Below the pieces are notes generated by a model. The model was not told the origin of the DNA. It did not search any database and saw only the letters and a list, made by a program, of their open reading frames with translations. A stretch of 64,000 nucleotides of DNA from Mesorhizobium sp. B2-1-8 (GTDB lineage Bacteria > Pseudomonadota > Alphaproteobacteria > Rhizobiales > Rhizobiaceae), in the NCBI RefSeq assembly GCF_006442545.2, contig NZ_CP083952.1, positions 4,689,501-4,753,500 on the forward strand. Direction: 5' to 3'. Shown here piece after piece: positions 54,405-63,720 of the stretch. Every line of letters starts with the position of its first letter. Positions within the stretch are counted from its first letter, which is position 1. Both the position numbers and the translations under genes were made by a program.

Positions 54405-54995
54405 ATGAAGACCCTATCGGCTGGCATATCAGCGATCCTGTTCACCGCCGGCGCCGCGCATGGTGGCCCGTGCGTCGACGCGAAATCGGCGAGGAATGGC
54501 TTTGTCCTGGCAAGGCCCGGTATCCAAAGCGAATTTCGGCCAGCGGCAGGCGGGATGATCTCCGTCACCAACACTTACGAGCAGCAATCACCGCAGAAGC
54601 AGTTCCTGTATGCCGGCCTGATCGAGGTTTTTCGCGATAGCGAGACCGGTCGGCTGGCAATGATCCCATTTTCCGATCTGCGAAAACTGTTTCCTCTCAA
54701 GGCGGGAGCCAAGAGCACGATCGAGTTCGTCGAACTGTCGCCGAGCAAGCAGCCGAAGGCCACCAAGACGCTGACGCTGGCCGTCAAGGGCAAGGAGACC
54801 TTCAGCCTGGGCGACTGCAAATACAATGTGCTCGCCGTCAAGGAAACCTTCAAGAACGGAGCCGGAGAGACACTCGACGCCTTCACCGCGCTCTATTCGC
54901 CCGATCTGCAGGCCGCCCTCGCCCGGCGCTACGATGAAGGCACCAGCGCGGAATCGGTGAACGGTTACGAGACGATCAAGCCATTGGCCGAGTAG
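54405..54995 (+). CDS. secreted protein of unknown function
   Basis: A 196-residue protein with signal peptide MKTLSAGISAILFTAGAAHG and cleavage near residue 21. The mature part has one Cys pair (GPC and LGDCKYN) and no recognised domain; it reads ISVTNTYEQQSPQKQFLYAGLIEVFRD. GGGGAAGG lies 4 bp before ATG 54405. Its 3' end overlaps the truncated LysR gene by 20 bp, tail to tail, suggesting a rearrangement joined these ends. Confidence 0.72.
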   Translation: MKTLSAGISAILFTAGAAHGGPCVDAKSARNGFVLARPGIQSEFRPAAGGMISVTNTYEQQSPQKQFLYAGLIEVFRDSETGRLAMIPFSDLRKLFPLKAGAKSTIEFVELSPSKQPKATKTLTLAVKGKETFSLGDCKYNVLAVKETFKNGAGETLDAFTALYSPDLQAALARRYDEGTSAESVNGYETIKPLAE

Positions 54996-55569
54996 GAACC
55001 GACCTTCCGCGCTCGTCGGGGCGTCGACGGAAAAGCTGGGCTGTAGCCTGCCTCAAGTGCTGCCGAACCGCCGCAGCACCCTGCGACGTCGTCTCACCCC
55101 CGGATCGCGGACGCTCGAGTGCAGCGTCGATTTCATCGTCCTGGAGCAACCTCGAAACGTCGCCGCGCGCGCTGTCCAGAAAGCGGAACGACACACCGGG
55201 CGCCACCGCCGCGATGCGCGCCGCCAGCGGCGGCATCAGCAGCATGGAGAAGAAATCCGCGCCCATGAAGGTGAAGGTTCGCTCCAACCCGGCGGGATCG
55301 AAGTCCTTCCCAGTCTGGAAAACGCGTTCGATCTCGCGCAGTGCCGCGCGCACCGGCTCCGCCAGGCTTTCGGCGCGCGGGGTCGGCACCATGTCGTTGC
55401 CGTGCCGCACGAACAGCTGGTCGTTGAGGACATGACGCAGGCGATTGAGCGCCGCGCTCACTGCGGGCTGGCTCAGCCCGATCTGCTCGCCGGCGCGCGT
55501 TACGCTTCGTTCGCGCAAAAGCGCATCGAGCACCCTGACCAGATTGAGGTCGAGCGCATTTAAATTCAT
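54976..55569 (-). pseudogene. LysR-type regulator, C-terminally truncated
   Basis: A 197-residue remnant where full LysR proteins have about 300. It has the helix-turn-helix (LVRVLDALLRERSVTRAGEQIGLSQPAVSAALNRLRHVLND) and the first part of the effector domain (FTFMGADFFSMLLMPPLAARIAAVAPGVSFRFLD) but after DEIDAALERP the sequence becomes unrelated low-complexity (GGETTSQGAAAVRQ) and stops. The rest of the effector domain is not found in another frame. The DNA-binding half may still function. ATG 55569 is preferred to 55587. Divergent from the cupin gene, its likely old target. Confidence 0.78.
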
Positions 55570-55678
55570 GGCATCAATCCGCCCCATACGATCATTCGAT
55601 TTCCATCGGTCGCCAATCCTTGGTCAGGTAGCCGCAGACGCCGCTCGGTCGGCACCGCCAGCACTAGGGAGCGCTGTC

Positions 55679-56158
55679 ATGACAATGATCAACAGGACCA
55701 TCGCAGGCAAGGAACTCTTCTGGTTCAACAACACATTGGTTGCCATTGGGATTTCGTCGGCGGAGGGCGAGGACGGCATCTGTGTCGTCGAGCACCGCAT
55801 GCCCCATGGCGATTCTCCGCCGCTGCATGTGCATCGGCACGAGGACGAGGTGTTTCATGTCCTGGAGGGACAGCTGCGCTTTCGGATCGACGGCCACGAC
55901 CAGATCGCCGGTCCTGGCGAAACCATCATCGCGCCGAAAGGTCTGCCGCACACATACAGGGCCGAATCCGCAGAAGGCGCGCGCACTCTGACCATCACGC
56001 GCGGCTCCGATTTCGAGACGATGCTGCGCCAGACCAGCCGTCCCGCCGAACAGCTGGAACTGCCGCCGCTATCGGAGCCGACGCCGGAGATGATCGAGGC
56101 TCTGGTGCGGATCTGCGCGGAAAATGGCATCGACATTGTCGGTCCGCCTTTGAGTTGA
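55679..56158 (+). CDS. cupin-domain protein
   Basis: A 159-residue single-domain cupin. Motif 1 is PPLHVHRHEDEVFHVLEGQLRF (His-His-Glu) and motif 2 PGETIIAPKGLPHTYR (His), so the metal site is intact. The C-terminal helix region ends IDIVGPPLS. GGGAG lies 8 bp before ATG 55679. Could be a small oxygenase, isomerase or sugar-binding regulator; not decidable. A neighbour of a decayed LysR regulator. Confidence 0.86.
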   Translation: MTMINRTIAGKELFWFNNTLVAIGISSAEGEDGICVVEHRMPHGDSPPLHVHRHEDEVFHVLEGQLRFRIDGHDQIAGPGETIIAPKGLPHTYRAESAEGARTLTITRGSDFETMLRQTSRPAEQLELPPLSEPTPEMIEALVRICAENGIDIVGPPLS

Positions 56159-56171
56159 GAACGCGAAGCTG

Positions 56172-56208
56172 CCGATCTCCCCTCCAAGGCTTCCAGTGAG
56201 GAGATCGG
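56172..56208. terminator. hairpin between cupin gene and fumC
   Basis: CCGATCTCC / GGAGATCGG, a perfect 9-bp stem with a 19-nt loop, no T-run. Possible weak terminator or fumC leader element. Confidence 0.35.
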
Positions 56209-56313
56209 AAGCATCTTCAACCGATTTGCATTTCAGTCGCCCGCATTCTCCGCTTGAAGCCCGTTATGCAACGCGATACGCCCTTGCGCAAATCGACAGA
56301 CCGGAGATTTCCC

Positions 56314-57711
56314 GTGAGCGCTGAAAAAACCAGAACCGAAACCGATACGTTCGGCCCCATCGAGGTCGCCGCCGACCGGTATTGGGGCGCGCAGGCGCAG
56401 CGGTCGCTGGGCAATTTCAAGATCGGTTGGGAAAAGCAGCCGGCTTCGATCGTGCGCGCGCTGGGGATCGTCAAGCGGGCGGCGGCGGAGGCCAATATGG
56501 AGCTCAAGCGGCTCGATCCGGCCATCGGCAAGGCGATCATCGAAGCCGCGCAGGAGGTCATCGACGGCAAGCTCAACGACCATTTCCCGCTGGTGGTCTG
56601 GCAGACCGGCTCCGGCACGCAGTCCAACATGAATGCCAACGAGGTGATCTCGAACCGCGCGATCGAAATGCTGGGCGGCGTCATGGGTTCGAAAAAGCCG
56701 GTGCACCCCAACGACCACGTCAATATGAGCCAGTCGTCGAACGATACCTATCCGACGGCCATGCACATCGCCTGCGCCGAGCGGATCATACATGACCTGA
56801 TCCCAGCGCTGCACCACCTGCACAAGGCGCTCGCCGCCAAGAGCCGGGACTTCAATCACATCATCAAGATCGGCCGCACCCACACGCAAGATGCCACGCC
56901 GCTGACGCTGGGCCAGGAATTCTCCGGCTACGCGGCGCAGGTCGCCTCCTCGATCAAGCGTATCGAAATGACGCTGCCCGGCCTGCAGGAACTGGCGCAA
57001 GGCGGTACCGCAGTCGGCACCGGCCTCAACGCGCCAATCGGCTTCGCCGAGCGGGTGGCAGATCGCATCGCGGCCATCACCGGCATCGCTTTCGTTACCG
57101 CGCCGAACAAGTTCGAGGCACTGGCGGCGCATGATTCCATGGTGTTCTCGCATGGCGCGATCAACGCGGCTGCCGCGGCACTCTTCAAGATCGCCAATGA
57201 CATCCGCTTCCTTGGCTCCGGTCCGCGCTCGGGCCTCGGCGAATTGTCGCTGCCGGAAAACGAACCCGGCTCCTCGATCATGCCTGGCAAGGTCAACCCG
57301 ACGCAGTGCGAGGCGATGACGCAGGTCTGCGTGCAGGTCTTCGGCAACAATGCGGCGCTGACCTTCGCCGGCAGCCAGGGCCATTTCGAGCTCAATGTCT
57401 ACAATCCGCTGATGGCCTACAACTTCCTCCAGTCGGTGCAGTTGCTCGCCGACGCTTCGGTCTCCTTCACAGACAATTGCGTCGTCGGCATCGAAGCGCG
57501 AGAGGACAACATCAAGGCGGCCCTCGACCGTTCGCTGATGCTGGTGACGGCGCTTGCGCCCACCATCGGCTACGACAACGCGGCCAAGATCGCCAAGACC
57601 GCGCACAAGAAGGGCACGACATTGCGCGAGGAAGCGTTGGCAACCGGACTGGTCAGCGAGGCCGACTATGACCGCCTGGTGCGGCCGGAGGACATGACGC
57701 ATCCGTGGTAA
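56314..57711 (+). CDS. fumC: class II fumarate hydratase FumC
   Basis: A 465-residue Fe-independent fumarase of the TCA cycle. Signature [11 protein letters not shown] is present, as are [21 protein letters not shown] and [20 protein letters not shown], with catalytic His and Ser in place. GTG 56314 is chosen because GGAG lies 8 bp upstream and the product starts [21 protein letters not shown] 56254 would add 20 unconserved residues. Separate transcription unit. Confidence 0.97.
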   Translation: MSAEKTRTETDTFGPIEVAADRYWGAQAQRSLGNFKIGWEKQPASIVRALGIVKRAAAEANMELKRLDPAIGKAIIEAAQEVIDGKLNDHFPLVVWQTGSGTQSNMNANEVISNRAIEMLGGVMGSKKPVHPNDHVNMSQSSNDTYPTAMHIACAERIIHDLIPALHHLHKALAAKSRDFNHIIKIGRTHTQDATPLTLGQEFSGYAAQVASSIKRIEMTLPGLQELAQGGTAVGTGLNAPIGFAERVADRIAAITGIAFVTAPNKFEALAAHDSMVFSHGAINAAAAALFKIANDIRFLGSGPRSGLGELSLPENEPGSSIMPGKVNPTQCEAMTQVCVQVFGNNAALTFAGSQGHFELNVYNPLMAYNFLQSVQLLADASVSFTDNCVVGIEAREDNIKAALDRSLMLVTALAPTIGYDNAAKIAKTAHKKGTTLREEALATGLVSEADYDRLVRPEDMTHPW

Positions 57712-57932
57712 GCACTTCCAGGAACAGCGCAAAGCCGTTTTCCGTCCCACGGCTGATATTTTTCGGCGGGAGAATTTGCTCCCGTCGCCGCACTGTCCGA
57801 TACGAATTTCGCGCGTCCTGCCCAATCACGGAAATGTATATTCTGTGAACAATGTGTCGCCGCATAGCTGACTTTGGTGAACAGTCGGCATCGTCTATCT
57901 GAGTGGTCATTCAACCCATTCGGAGAGCCACC

Positions 57933-58355
57933 ATGTCCATCAACACTTCCGCCGCCGGCGCCGGTACCGCGTCCAACAGTTCTGTCACCATCCTGCTCGG
58001 CCGTATCCTGCTCGCAGTCATTTTCCTGCTTTCCGGATTCGGCAAGCTCACAGCCATTTCCGGCACGGCCGCCTACTTCGGTGGCCTCGGCCTGCCGGCG
58101 CCGACGGCGACGGCCGTCATCGTCGGACTGATCGAACTGCTTGGCGGCCTTGCCGTCCTTGTCGGTTTCCAGACCAGGATCGCAGCCTGGGTGCTCGCTA
58201 TCTTCACCATCGCGACCGGGCTGGTCGCCCACACCGGCTGGGCCGACCAGATGCAGATGATCCAGTTCCTCAAGAACCTCGCAATCACAGGCGGCTTCCT
58301 GCTGCTGGCCTCCTCGGGTGCCGGCGCCTATTCGATCGACGCCAAGCGCGGCTGA
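57933..58355 (+). CDS. DoxX family membrane protein (copy 1)
   Basis: A 140-residue protein with four helices: LLGRILLAVIFLLSGFGKL, then AVIVGLIELLGGLAVLVGFQTRIAAWVLAIFTIATGLVAH and FLKNLAITGGFLLLASSG. The DoxX/DUF417-like motif RILLAVIFLLSGFGKLT is typical. Function in redox or quinone metabolism is suggested for the family only. CGGAGAG precedes ATG 57933. Followed by a strong terminator and then a second DoxX gene. Confidence 0.88.
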   Translation: MSINTSAAGAGTASNSSVTILLGRILLAVIFLLSGFGKLTAISGTAAYFGGLGLPAPTATAVIVGLIELLGGLAVLVGFQTRIAAWVLAIFTIATGLVAHTGWADQMQMIQFLKNLAITGGFLLLASSGAGAYSIDAKRG

Positions 58356-58381
58356 CGCTTCCCCTCCCAAGGACCCTAAAG

Positions 58382-58414
58382 AAGCGGCGCGGAATTTTCC
58401 GCGCCGCTTTTTCG
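58382..58414 (+). terminator. strong rho-independent terminator between the DoxX genes
   Basis: AAGCGGCGCGGAA / TTCCGCGCCGCTT, 13-bp near-perfect stem with a short loop, then TTTCG. It separates the two doxX units. Confidence 0.88.
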
Positions 58415-58477
58415 TTTTGGGATCACAGGCGTAGATTGCAATGGTCGCCGGCGACTGTGCCGGCAAGGGAGGGTGCC

Positions 58478-58885
58478 ATGGCTCGCAATGCATTGCTTAT
58501 GGTTTCGCGGCTGCTGTTTGCCGTGCTGTTCGTGCCGTCCGGTTTCCAGGCGCTCGCCAACATTGGCGGCACCACCAGCTATTTCGCCGGCCTTGGTCTG
58601 CCGCTGCCGGCGCTCGCCGCCTGGTGCACCGGCCTTTTCGAGCTGATAGCGGGGCTGCTGATCCTCGTCGGCTTCCAGACGCGGATCGTGGCGCTGCTGC
58701 TGGCCGCCTTCTGCGTCGCGGCCGGCTATATCGGCCATTATGGCCAAGGCGCCGGCGATGCGACGCTCGCTTTCCTGCACCAGCAGATGCTGATGAAGGA
58801 TATCGCGATATCGGGCGGTTTCCTGGCGCTCGCCATGGCCGGCGGGGGAGCATGGTCGGCCGATGGAAAGGGCGTCACAGGCTAG
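58478..58885 (+). CDS. DoxX family membrane protein (copy 2)
   Basis: A 135-residue paralogue of the upstream gene with the same four-helix plan (LLMVSRLLFAVLFVPSGFQAL, FELIAGLLILVGFQTRIVALLLAAF, KDIAISGGFLALAMAGGG). Clear similarity over the GLGLP and GFQTRI segments shows a tandem duplication followed by divergence. AAGGGAGGG precedes ATG 58478. It has its own transcription start, since a terminator lies between the two. Confidence 0.88.
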   Translation: MARNALLMVSRLLFAVLFVPSGFQALANIGGTTSYFAGLGLPLPALAAWCTGLFELIAGLLILVGFQTRIVALLLAAFCVAAGYIGHYGQGAGDATLAFLHQQMLMKDIAISGGFLALAMAGGGAWSADGKGVTG

Positions 58886-58895
58886 GAAAAGGCCG

Positions 58896-59513
58896 TCAGT
58901 CGACGAAGACGAAGTTAGCGAGGCGGCTCAGATTTATGGGCTGCGAGGCAAAGGCGCGATATCCCATCCGCCCGATCCCTATATAGAGACAAACCTGCTT
59001 TTTCTGCACCGCCATCGGCACCCATTCAGAGCCGAATTCGCTGCCGTTCCGGACGTAATTCCGAAGATTGCTGTCTATTGCAACGTAGATGTACCCGTCT
59101 GATTGGATCAATTCTCGTCTCTTCAGGTAGGGTAACAGGTCGGTCCGGCCGAAAACGGACCGGATCTCACCACCGATCGTCTGTGCTCTATCGGCGAGAA
59201 CTTTATTGACACCAAAAGAACAGGGCTCAATAGTTGAGAACAAGCTGTCCCTACCCATAGAGTTCATGGCCATGAATACGTCATCGCTAGGCTTGAATAC
59301 GAAGTAGTTAATCGTTTCTCCGTTCGGAGGCAGGCCAAACATTCGGTGAAAATTGAAAGGGCGTTTCGTAATATCGCCCCCCGGATAGGACCGATCGAAT
59401 TCAAATGTCCCTTTGGACACGACGGACAGCGTGAAAAGCGTTTGCGCACTGGTTGACCCGAAGAGCGAGAGATACAGGGCCGAAAATATCACAACCAGCC
59501 GACCGACCTTCAT
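58896..59513 (-). CDS. secreted protein of unknown function
   Basis: A 205-residue protein with signal peptide VVIFSALYLSLFGSTSA, cleavage near residue 21. The mature part is mixed beta-like (FEFDRSYPGGDITKRPFNFHRMFGLPPNGETINYFVFKPSDD) with two Cys (EPCSFG, KQVCLYIG). Composition and codon use are less GC-rich than its neighbours, hinting at transfer. ATG 59513 is used because it opens the signal sequence. No family recognised. Confidence 0.72.
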   Translation of the reverse strand: MKVGRLVVIFSALYLSLFGSTSAQTLFTLSVVSKGTFEFDRSYPGGDITKRPFNFHRMFGLPPNGETINYFVFKPSDDVFMAMNSMGRDSLFSTIEPCSFGVNKVLADRAQTIGGEIRSVFGRTDLLPYLKRRELIQSDGYIYVAIDSNLRNYVRNGSEFGSEWVPMAVQKKQVCLYIGIGRMGYRAFASQPINLSRLANFVFVD

Positions 59514-59569
59514 GTCTCCACCCCAATCGTCGCACTTTTCCAGCTTACCCCAGGTAAAGTACTGCCAAG

Positions 59570-61105
59570 CTACTTTACAGAAACGCTCTGCCCGCCCTCG
59601 ACCGCCAACTCCAGGCGGCGGTTGGTGATGCGCGCCAGTTGCGCCAACCGGCCGGCCGGGCGCTCGCCGTAGAGGTCGGAAAGCGAAGCCGGCAGCACCA
59701 GCGCCAGCGCGCCGTTGGGGCGGCTTTCCCATTTCAGCCTCGGCATGATGCCGGGCATCGCGGCCGTCAGCAGGTAGACGACGCGCATCATCGCCGCCAG
59801 CACGCGGGCGCGCTCCAACAGGCGGGGCGGCGCCAGCGCCTTGATTTCGGGCGCCACCAATTCATTGAAGACGCCGTCATGACGGTAGGCGTTGGTCAGC
59901 GCCAGGTAGGCGCGGCCGGGATGATCGACGCCGATGAAGGACGCATGCGCGATGATGTTGAGCGACTGCTTGCCGCGATATTCCGGATGAGCGCGCCAGC
60001 CGATATCGGCGAGCAGGCAGGCGGCGTGGCGATAGCGCGCTTCGTCTTCCGTCTCGTCGATGCCGAATGCCTTGAAGGCCTTGCCGGTCCATTCGACCAG
60101 ATCATGCGCATGATGGACCGAACGCGAGCGCAAGAGCGCAAGCTCCTCGGCGGCCGAGATCAGCGGATCGGCCTTCTGCTCGGCCGCGTCGAGCAGCGAA
60201 TAGAGAAAACCTTCGCGCACGCCTTGCGCCGAAACGACGATCCTGGACGGCTGCATCGCCGTCATGATCTCCTGCAGTACGAGAGCGCCGTATGGCAGCA
60301 GCGAGCGGCGGTTCTTGGAGACGCCCTCGATACCCCTCACCTTTTCGACCTCCCCCCTGGCCACCTGCTTGAGGAACGTTTGAGCACTTTCGGCCGATAC
60401 CTCGTAGTTGTGCATGACGCCGAGCGGATAGTTGTTCATCTCCATGTGCAGTCTGGCGAGGTTTCGCCAGGTGCCGCCGACAGCGTAGAAAGTCCTGCCC
60501 TGCCCGCCCTTCAACAGCTTGGCCCGGGCCAATTCCTGGCGCGCGATCTTCTGCGCCTGGACGAGCGAGTTCTTCGCCATGTCCTGCAGGCGCAGGCCGC
60601 CAAGCGGCAGCGTGATGCCGTCGCCGATGGCCTCGCCATCGATGTCGATGAGCTCCAGGCTGCCGCCGCCAAGGTCGCCGGCAATGCCGTTGGCCGGATG
60701 GAAGCCGGAGATGACGCCCAGCGCGGAATAATGCGCTTCCTGGCGGCCGGAGAGCACGCGGATCTCGGTCTTCAGCACATCCTGGGCGCGATGGATGAAA
60801 TCGGGACCGTTGATCGCCTCGCGGGCCGCGGCGGTTGCCAGCACGTACATGTGTTCGGCACCGGCCTGGTCGGAGAGCGCGCGGAAACGGCGAAACTCCT
60901 CCATCGAGCGCGCCACCCCTTCGGGGTCGAGCTTCCCCGTCGACACGATGCCGCGGCCGAGGCCCGCCAGCATCTTTTCGTTGAACAGCGTGGTCGGCGA
61001 ACGCGCCAGCCCCTCATAGACGACAAGACGGATCGAATTGGAGCCGATGTCGATGATGGACAGCGGTCGGCGGTCCTGCAGCCGGCCCTGGGATTTGGAC
61101 AGCAT
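59570..61105 (-). CDS. ppx: exopolyphosphatase (Ppx/GppA family)
   Basis: A 511-residue ASKHA-fold phosphatase that removes terminal phosphate from polyphosphate (or pppGpp). N-terminal IIDIGSNSIRLVVYE is phosphate motif 1; GDLGGGSLELIDIDG is motif 2. The C-terminal HD-like helical part has HAACLLADIGWRAHPEYRGKQS and HASFIGVDHPGRAYLA. ATG 61105 overlaps the ppk TGA by one base, so production is coupled to the polyphosphate kinase. Confidence 0.95.
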   Translation of the reverse strand: MLSKSQGRLQDRRPLSIIDIGSNSIRLVVYEGLARSPTTLFNEKMLAGLGRGIVSTGKLDPEGVARSMEEFRRFRALSDQAGAEHMYVLATAAAREAINGPDFIHRAQDVLKTEIRVLSGRQEAHYSALGVISGFHPANGIAGDLGGGSLELIDIDGEAIGDGITLPLGGLRLQDMAKNSLVQAQKIARQELARAKLLKGGQGRTFYAVGGTWRNLARLHMEMNNYPLGVMHNYEVSAESAQTFLKQVARGEVEKVRGIEGVSKNRRSLLPYGALVLQEIMTAMQPSRIVVSAQGVREGFLYSLLDAAEQKADPLISAAEELALLRSRSVHHAHDLVEWTGKAFKAFGIDETEDEARYRHAACLLADIGWRAHPEYRGKQSLNIIAHASFIGVDHPGRAYLALTNAYRHDGVFNELVAPEIKALAPPRLLERARVLAAMMRVVYLLTAAMPGIMPRLKWESRPNGALALVLPASLSDLYGERPAGRLAQLARITNRRLELAVEGGQSVSVK

Positions 61106-63297
61106 CAGGCGGCGGCGTTCTTCTTGCGGCGCTTGAACTGCGCGATACGCTTGGGCGCATGCGATTTCAGCGCGTCACCCCGTCCCGACAGGCTCGGATT
61201 GGTCATGAAATATTCCTGCGCGTTGAACGGTTCCTCGCCCTCCTCCAGCACCACGCGCCGGGAGGTTCCATCAGCCAATACGTCGAAACTTTGCTGATTG
61301 TCCATGATGTTGCCCAGCATGATCTGGCCCAGAATCTGTTCATGCACAGTTGGATTGGTGATCGGCACCATGGTCTCGACGCGGCGGTCGAGATTGCGCG
61401 GCATCAGGTCCGCCGAGGAGATGTAGACAATCGCCTCGTCCGAGGGAAGGCCATGGCCGTTGCCGAAGCAATAGATGCGGCTGTGCTCGAGGAACCGGCC
61501 GACGATCGACTTGACCCTGATGTTCTCCGACAGGCCCGGCACCTGCGGCCGCAGACAGCATATGCCGCGCACGACAAGGTCGATTTCCACCCCGGCGCGG
61601 CTGGCGTCGTAGAGCGCATCGATGATGATGGGGTCGACGAGCGCGTTCATTTTCATCCAGATGCGCGCCGGCCGTCCCTCCAATGTGTGGGTGACCTCGT
61701 CTGAAATGTGCTGAAGGATGCGGTTCCTCAGCGTGAACGGCGATATCGCCAGCCGCATTTCGGCGGTCGGCTCGGCATAGCCGGTGATGAAATTGAACAG
61801 TTGGGCGACGTCACGGGCGATTGTCGGATCGGTGGTGAAGAAGGACAGGTCGGTGTAGATGCGCGCGGTGACCGGGTGGTAGTTGCCGGTGCCGAGATGG
61901 ACGTAATTGCGCAGCTTGCCGTCCTCGCGCCGCACCACCAGCGACATCTTGGCGTGGGTCTTGAGTTCGAGGAAGCCGAACACGACCTGCACGCCGGCGC
62001 GTTCGAGATCGCGCGCCCAGCGGATGTTGGCCTCCTCGTCGAAACGCGCCTTGAGCTCGACCAGCGCCGTCACCGACTTGCCGGCCTCGGCCGCGTCGAC
62101 AAGCGCACGCACGATCGGGCTGTCGTTGGAGGTGCGATAGAGCGTCTGCTTGATCGCCACCACTTCGGGGTCGGCCATGGCCTGGCGCAGGAACTGCACC
62201 ACGACGTCGAACGACTCGTAGGGGTGATGGACGACGATGTCCTTCTCGCGGATGGCGGCAAAACAGTCGCCGCCATGCTCGCGGATGCGCTCGGGAAAGC
62301 GTGGGTTGTAGGGTATGAATTTCAGGTCGTCGCGGGGGACGGAGACGATCTCGGAGATCTGGCTGAGCGCCAGCGGCCCGGTGAGCACGCTGATGCGGCT
62401 CGACGAGACGCCAAGCTCGCCGGCGACGAAATCGCGCAATTCTCCAGGCATCAGCATGTCGAATTCGATGCGGATGACCGAACCGCGGCGGCGCCGCTTC
62501 AGCGCCGTTTCGAACAGCCGCACTAGGTCTTCCGATTCTTCCTCGACCTCGATATCGCTGTCGCGGATGATGCGGAACGTGCCGGAGCCCTTGACCTCGT
62601 AGCCGGGGAACAGCTTGCCGATGTAAAGGCCGACCGCCTCTTCCAGCGGAATGAAGCGGACATGGCGCTTGCGGTCCGGCAGGCGGATGAAGCGCTTCAG
62701 CGCCACCGGCAGGCGCAGCAGCGCGCTCATCTCTTCGCCATTCTTGCGGTGGCGAAGCTGCAGCGCCATCGAGAAGCCGAGATTGGGAATGAACGGGAAC
62801 GGATGCGCCGGGTCGATCGACAGAGGAGTGAGCACCGGAAACACCTGCTCCTGGAAATGCTCTTCCAGCCAGGTCTTCTCGTCCTTGGTCAGCGCATCAC
62901 GGGTGATGCTCTCGATGCCTTCCTTGTTGAGCAGCACCGTGAGTGCCGAAAGGCTCTTCTGCTGGTCCTCCTGCAGCCGTTCGACCTCACGCAGCAATTG
63001 TTCGAGCTGCTGTTCGGGGGTGCGTCCGTCCGGGCTTTTCAGCACGATGCCCTCGCGCACCTGGCCGGCAAGGCCGGCGACGCGCACCATGAAAAATTCG
63101 TCGAGATTGGCGGCCGAGATCGACAGGAAACGGACGCGCTCCAGCAGCGGGTGATGGGTGTTCAGCGATTCTTCGAGAACGCGGCGATTGAACTGCAGCC
63201 AGGAGAACTCGCGGTTGACGAAACGGTCCGGATTGCCTTCCGGGCTCGCTGCCGTGACGTTGTTGAATTCGCTCTGTACCGGCTTCAGTTCGTTCAT
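61105..63297 (-). CDS. ppk: polyphosphate kinase 1
   Basis: A 730-residue PPK1 that makes inorganic polyphosphate from ATP at the inner membrane. N-terminal [19 protein letters not shown] and [15 protein letters not shown] mark the start. Two phospholipase-D-like domains follow; autophosphorylated His is in [20 protein letters not shown], the second in the [24 protein letters not shown] region. ATG 63297. Forms a ppk-ppx operon for synthesis and breakdown of polyphosphate, as I recall for rhizobia. Confidence 0.97.
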   Translation of the reverse strand: MNELKPVQSEFNNVTAASPEGNPDRFVNREFSWLQFNRRVLEESLNTHHPLLERVRFLSISAANLDEFFMVRVAGLAGQVREGIVLKSPDGRTPEQQLEQLLREVERLQEDQQKSLSALTVLLNKEGIESITRDALTKDEKTWLEEHFQEQVFPVLTPLSIDPAHPFPFIPNLGFSMALQLRHRKNGEEMSALLRLPVALKRFIRLPDRKRHVRFIPLEEAVGLYIGKLFPGYEVKGSGTFRIIRDSDIEVEEESEDLVRLFETALKRRRRGSVIRIEFDMLMPGELRDFVAGELGVSSSRISVLTGPLALSQISEIVSVPRDDLKFIPYNPRFPERIREHGGDCFAAIREKDIVVHHPYESFDVVVQFLRQAMADPEVVAIKQTLYRTSNDSPIVRALVDAAEAGKSVTALVELKARFDEEANIRWARDLERAGVQVVFGFLELKTHAKMSLVVRREDGKLRNYVHLGTGNYHPVTARIYTDLSFFTTDPTIARDVAQLFNFITGYAEPTAEMRLAISPFTLRNRILQHISDEVTHTLEGRPARIWMKMNALVDPIIIDALYDASRAGVEIDLVVRGICCLRPQVPGLSENIRVKSIVGRFLEHSRIYCFGNGHGLPSDEAIVYISSADLMPRNLDRRVETMVPITNPTVHEQILGQIMLGNIMDNQQSFDVLADGTSRRVVLEEGEEPFNAQEYFMTNPSLSGRGDALKSHAPKRIAQFKRRKKNAAA

Positions 63298-63352
63298 GAT
63301 TCCTGCTCTTCCGCCCGCCTCGGCCGGTTAACCGGCTTAACTTATCCTGTGG

Positions 63353-63394
63353 CAGGCTTTTGCGACAGTTCTCTGACAGGCTTTTGCGACAGTT
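63353..63394. repeat. 18-bp direct repeat upstream of the CHCC zinc-finger gene
   Basis: CAGGCTTTTGCGACAGTT occurs at 63353-63370 and 63377-63394, period 24 bp, in the divergent promoter region between ppk and the zinc-finger gene. Could be a tandem regulator site. Confidence 0.6.
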
Positions 63395-63464
63395 TGATTT
63401 CATCGAACTTGCAAACAGGCTTGATATGATCCAGATGCAGAGAGACTGCGTTAAGGAGACGACG

Positions 63465-63710
63465 ATGGCAGGCGGTTCCATTCCCCATTTCCAGAACGAT
63501 GCGGGCCATCCGGCAATCGACATCGGGGTCAAGGAATTCATGTGCACGGGCGCCAACCCGCCTTTTGATCATCCGCATGTGTTTCTCGACATGGGCGACG
63601 ACAATGAGAAAGTCTGCCCCTATTGCTCGACCCTCTACCGCTATTCGCCGAAGCTGAAGGCAACGGAAACGCAGCCGGCGGGCTGCCTCTACATCGACCA
63701 GGCCGCCTGA
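63465..63710 (+). CDS. zf-CHCC zinc-finger protein
   Basis: An 81-residue protein of the zf-CHCC family, related to mitochondrial complex I subunit NDUFS6. Metal ligands: Cys in FMCTGANPP, His in DHPHVFLDMG, and Cys-x-x-Cys in KVCPYCSTLYRY. AAGGAGACGACG precedes ATG 63465. In alphaproteobacteria it is thought to accompany respiratory complex I. It is followed by a flavin monooxygenase gene 10 bp later and is probably cotranscribed with it. Confidence 0.9.
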   Translation: MAGGSIPHFQNDAGHPAIDIGVKEFMCTGANPPFDHPHVFLDMGDDNEKVCPYCSTLYRYSPKLKATETQPAGCLYIDQAA

Positions 63711-63720
63711 CCTCCCGACC

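Noticed and set aside
57773..57797. GGCGGGAG/CTCCCGTCGCC hairpin after fumC as a terminator
   Set aside because: Imperfect stem and no T-run; only weak support.
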